A DNA stretch of 36,733 nt from Klebsiella pneumoniae (GTDB taxonomy: Bacteria; Pseudomonadota; Gammaproteobacteria; Pseudomonadales; CAMAPQ01): positions 1 through 36,733 of the forward strand of contig CAMAPQ010000020.1 in assembly GCA_945860125.1 (NCBI GenBank), given 5' to 3'. Numbering within the stretch: the stretch's first letter is position 1; every line of letters starts with the position of its first letter. Below, piece by piece: positions 33,196 to 36,733 of this stretch. The notes below the pieces were generated by a model that saw nothing but the letters and a program-made list of their open reading frames with translations, made no database searches and was not told the DNA's origin. The translations under genes were made by a program, and so were the position numbers.

Positions 33196-33337
33196 TATAC
33201 CCTTCGTACTTGACTCTTCACACTTGAACACGCGGCATTGTTGGCAGCCCTCATTCACCCCAATCACATAGCTTGTCTATGCTCATGGGATTCTCTCTCT
33301 TGCCGCCTCCTTAGTGATTCCAATTACGTTTGACATA
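33196..33337 (-). repeat. ERIC/IRU-like imperfect palindrome, copy 3, inverted relative to copies 1-2
   Basis: 142 bp; TATACCCTTCGTACTTGA...CACCCCAATCACATAGCTTGTCTATGCTCATGGGATTC...CTTGCCGCCTCC...GTGATTCCAATTA; about 14-bp extra segment and one degenerate end. Confidence 0.82.
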
Positions 33338-33408
33338 CAGCCAAAAGGCCACAAAAACACATACAAAAGCGATTAGTTTGTGAAAACCAGGAAGGTGAGC
33401 AATAATTT

Positions 33409-33476
33409 TGATAGGTCTTTTTCAATCGTTTGTTTTCTTTTTCTAGACAATAACCCGAAAAGCCACCTATCAAATA
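33409..33476 (+). promoter_or_regulatory. long inverted repeat upstream of the DUF4124 gene
   Basis: TTTGATAGGT (33409-33418) / ACCTATCAAA (33467-33476), with further inner CTTTTC/GAAAAG pairing. Confidence 0.4.
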
Positions 33477-33501
33477 GGCTCACAAGAAGGTAATTCTCGA
33501 T

Positions 33502-34071
33502 ATGATTGCGCACCCTTCCCTTTTTTTAGCAAAAAAAACACGCTTGGCAACAGCCTGTTTTCTTCTAACAACTTTTTGTACGCAAATATTATTTGCTGCA
33601 ACACCTTACTATAAATGGACGGATAAAGAGGGAAAGACCCACTACACATCAGCCGCCCCCAAAGCTAATGAAAGCAACACCATGACTAAAGGCAACGACC
33701 AAAAAGCTAAAAATTCGCTTAGCAAGATAGCAGAGGATGAGGCTAAAAAACGAGAAGAGGCAGAAAAAGCCAGCCAACCGCCGACACAACCTAAAGCAGT
33801 TGAAGCACCCAAACCCGTACCTGCTGCTGCCACAAAAACAGAAGCACCTTCTTCGTTAGAGGAAGCTAAAAACCAATACTTGAAAAAAGCCTGCGAGCAA
33901 GCAAATGAAAATATTAAAATTATGACGGAAAACGGAAGAGTAAGAGAGAAACGAAATGGCGAGGATTACTATCTTTCAGCACAAGAAAAAGAACAAAAAA
34001 TACTAGAGACTCATAAGATGATAAAAACGGAATGTAAAAATCCCTCCAAAACAAAAGGCCCTAATAAATAG
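33502..34071 (+). CDS. secreted/periplasmic DUF4124-domain protein
   Basis: N-terminal signal-like segment, then TPYYKWTDKEGKTHYTSAAPKA typical of DUF4124; Lys/Glu/Ala-rich linker. Confidence 0.8.
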   Translation: MIAHPSLFLAKKTRLATACFLLTTFCTQILFAATPYYKWTDKEGKTHYTSAAPKANESNTMTKGNDQKAKNSLSKIAEDEAKKREEAEKASQPPTQPKAVEAPKPVPAAATKTEAPSSLEEAKNQYLKKACEQANENIKIMTENGRVREKRNGEDYYLSAQEKEQKILETHKMIKTECKNPSKTKGPNK

Positions 34072-34087
34072 GGCTAAAAATGGCTCG

Positions 34088-34119
34088 TAATCTCTCCTTC
34101 TTACGGGAAGGAGAGATTA
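34088..34119. terminator. bidirectional terminator between the convergent DUF4124 and clpB genes
   Basis: TAATCTCTCCTTC / GAAGGAGAGATTA, perfect 13-bp stem, 6-nt loop. Confidence 0.7.
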
Positions 34120-34128
34120 AAATCGCGC

Positions 34129-36711
34129 TTATTTTTTTACTGTAAAACTAAAAAAGTGCTGATCATCAGGTTGCACAACGATTGTCTCACCTGAAAGATA
34201 GGCACCTCTTAATAAGGCCTCAGCAAGTGGATTTTCAATATATTGCTGAATTGCCCGCTTGAGGGGTCTTGCACCAAAAACAGGGTCATAACCCAGCTCA
34301 CACAACTTAGCAAAAGCCTCTTTAGTCATGAACAAACTAAGATCACGCTCTTTTAATCTCTTCGCCAAGCGCTCAATCTGTACCTCTGCCACACCTTGCA
34401 TATGCTTGCTACCCAAAGAATGAAATATGACCACTTCATCAATACGATTTAAAAATTCAGGTCGAAAATAACGGCTGACAACTTCAGAAACAGCTGCTTT
34501 CATATCACTATAAGGTTTATCAATGGGCATGCTATGAATCACATCTGAGCCAAGATTAGAGGTCATAATAATCACCGTGTTTTTAAAATTAACGGTTCTA
34601 CCTTGGCTGTCTGTCAATCTTCCATCATCGAGCACCTGCAACAAAATGTTAAACACATCAGAATGTGCTTTCTCAATTTCATCTAGCAAAATCACCGAAT
34701 AAGGCTTCCTTCTAACCGCCTCAGTTAAATGACCGCCCTCTTCATAACCAACATAACCAGGGGGTGCCCCAATCAATTTTGCAACGGAATGCTTCTCCAT
34801 AAATTCAGACATATCAATACGAATGAGCGACTCTTCGGTATCAAATAAAAATTCAGCTAATGCTTTGGAAAGCTCTGTTTTACCGACCCCTGTTGGCCCT
34901 AAAAACAAAAAGGAGCCGCTGGGGCGATTTGGATCAGATAATCCCGCCCTAGAGCGACGAACAGCACTAGAAACCGCTTTAATCGCCTCTTCTTGACCCA
35001 TAACGCGCTTATGAAGGACAGACTCCATTTTAAGCAATTTATCTTTTTCACCTTGCAGCATTTTGGAAACAGGAATGCCCGTCCACTTAGAGACGACCTC
35101 TGCAATTTCTTCTTCTGTTACTTTATTTCGAAGTAGCTTTGAAGGCTGTCCTTCGTTCTGTGAAGACTGCTCAAGTTGTTTTTCAAGCGCAGGAATACGG
35201 CCATACTGCAACTCTGACATTCTCGTCCAATCGCCCTTACGGCGTGCATTTTCAAGATCAAGTTTTGCACTTTCAAGCGCTGCTTTTATTTTTTGCCCGC
35301 CCATAAGGGAGGCTTTTTCACCGCTCCAGATATTTTCAAGATCAGCAAATTCTTTCTCCATTTTTTGGATATCTGCATTTAATTTTTCAAGACGATCAAG
35401 CGATGCTTTATCCGTTTCTCTTTTCATTGCCTCCCGCTCAATTTTAAGCTGAATTAATTTGCGCTCAAGCCGATCGATTGCTTCTGGTTTTGAATCCATT
35501 TCCATGCGGATTCTAGAGCCTGCCTCATCAATTAGATCAATTGCTTTATCGGGCAATTGTCGATCGGTAATATAACGATGAGATAATTTTGCTGCTTCAA
35601 CAATGGCGCTATCAGTAATATTAACGTTGTGATGCAGCTCATAACGTTCTTTTAAACCACGTAATATAGCAATGGTATCTTCAACGCTCGGCTCATCAAC
35701 TAATACCTTCTGAAATCGGCGCTCAAGGGCAGCATCTTTTTCAATAAATTGCCGGTATTCATCCAGCGTTGTTGCGCCGACACAATGTAACTCACCACGT
35801 GCCAAAGCAGGTTTAAGCATATTTCCTGCATCCATTGCCCCTTCCGCTTTACCTGCACCGACCATGGTATGAATTTCATCAATAAATAAAATAACCTGCC
35901 CTTCTTGCTTCGCAAGATCATTCAGCACGGCTTTTAATCGCTCTTCAAAATCGCCTCTAAATTTAGCGCCAGCGATTAAGGCCCCCATATCCAGCGATAA
36001 TACACGCTTATTTTTTAAGCCTTCCGGCACTTCTCCATTAATAATTCTTTGCGCCAAACCTTCAACAATAGCTGTTTTTCCGACGCCCGGTTCGCCAATT
36101 AAAACCGGATTATTTTTAGTGCGTCGCTGTAAAACCTGAATAGTGCGGCGAATTTCCTCATCCCGACCAATAACAGGATCTAGCTTGCCCGAAGAAGCTC
36201 TTAAGGTTAAATCAATCGTGTACTTCTCAAGCGCCTGACGACCCTCTTCTGCTTGTGGATCTTTCACTGTCTCTCCTTTCCTCATTTGCTCAATTTTTTG
36301 ACTCAATGTTTTTTCAGTTAACTTTAACTTCTTAAATAAATCACCGATGCTGCCTCGTTCTTGTAACAAAGAGAGCAACAGCATCTCAGTTGACACAAAC
36401 TGATCGCCACGTCCAATCGCTGCTTTTTCGGCCAAATTAAACAAACGTAAACACTCATTAGAAAAATGGATTTGCCCATCACTTTGCTCAATTTTCGGCA
36501 TTTTTTCGAGTATTTCTGTAACAGTACTTTTTAATTCTTCTACTTGAATTTTCGCATCACGCAATAACGGGGTAACAGACGAGTCTGGCTGAGCCAAAAG
36601 AGCAGATAAAATATGCGCCGCCTCTATAAACTGATGATCATAACGCAAGGCTAAAGAATGGCTTTCTGAGAGAATGTGCTGGACACTGCTGGTAAAGCGT
36701 TCTTTTGACAT
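34129..36711 (-). CDS. clpB: ATP-dependent chaperone ClpB
   Basis: 860 aa; two AAA+ modules ([39 protein letters not shown]), middle coiled coil, N-terminal Clp_N. Confidence 0.98.
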   Translation of the reverse strand: MSKERFTSSVQHILSESHSLALRYDHQFIEAAHILSALLAQPDSSVTPLLRDAKIQVEELKSTVTEILEKMPKIEQSDGQIHFSNECLRLFNLAEKAAIGRGDQFVSTEMLLLSLLQERGSIGDLFKKLKLTEKTLSQKIEQMRKGETVKDPQAEEGRQALEKYTIDLTLRASSGKLDPVIGRDEEIRRTIQVLQRRTKNNPVLIGEPGVGKTAIVEGLAQRIINGEVPEGLKNKRVLSLDMGALIAGAKFRGDFEERLKAVLNDLAKQEGQVILFIDEIHTMVGAGKAEGAMDAGNMLKPALARGELHCVGATTLDEYRQFIEKDAALERRFQKVLVDEPSVEDTIAILRGLKERYELHHNVNITDSAIVEAAKLSHRYITDRQLPDKAIDLIDEAGSRIRMEMDSKPEAIDRLERKLIQLKIEREAMKRETDKASLDRLEKLNADIQKMEKEFADLENIWSGEKASLMGGQKIKAALESAKLDLENARRKGDWTRMSELQYGRIPALEKQLEQSSQNEGQPSKLLRNKVTEEEIAEVVSKWTGIPVSKMLQGEKDKLLKMESVLHKRVMGQEEAIKAVSSAVRRSRAGLSDPNRPSGSFLFLGPTGVGKTELSKALAEFLFDTEESLIRIDMSEFMEKHSVAKLIGAPPGYVGYEEGGHLTEAVRRKPYSVILLDEIEKAHSDVFNILLQVLDDGRLTDSQGRTVNFKNTVIIMTSNLGSDVIHSMPIDKPYSDMKAAVSEVVSRYFRPEFLNRIDEVVIFHSLGSKHMQGVAEVQIERLAKRLKERDLSLFMTKEAFAKLCELGYDPVFGARPLKRAIQQYIENPLAEALLRGAYLSGETIVVQPDDQHFFSFTVKK

Positions 36712-36733
36712 AAAAACCCCATTAAATAAAAAC

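Overview
Mostly core-genome segment of a gammaproteobacterium-like chromosome; the exact taxon cannot be determined from the window. Minus-strand block from right to left: tRNA-Thr/Tyr/Gly/Thr, tuf, tRNA-Trp, secE, nusG, rplK, rplA, rplJ, rplL, rpoB, rpoC. Next comes a plus-strand receiver-like orphan gene, then a minus-strand block glyA, nrdR, ribD, ribE, ribBX-type ribB, ribH and aspartoacylase. The rest is ilvD coupled to a HEPN/MNT nucleotidyltransferase pair (+), a 105-bp MITE-like palindromic element, a methyltransferase (-), aroE (-), a branched-chain amino-acid ABC operon livK-H-M-G-F (+), rpoD (+), a DUF4124 protein (+) and clpB (-). The most interesting non-coding signal is a family of three roughly 127-142 bp imperfect palindromes (26029-26156, 27497-27623, 33196-33337). 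They have the architecture of ERIC/IRU elements, and one copy sits inside the liv operon directly before the livH start. Other points of interest: a HEPN/MNT module with intact RX4HXY and GSX10DXD motifs, a receiver-like protein with Glu at the phospho-acceptor position, a ribBX with no zinc cysteines, and a human-ASPA-like aspartoacylase where nusB is often found. I saw no CRISPR array, prophage, biosynthetic cluster or clearly new multi-gene system.
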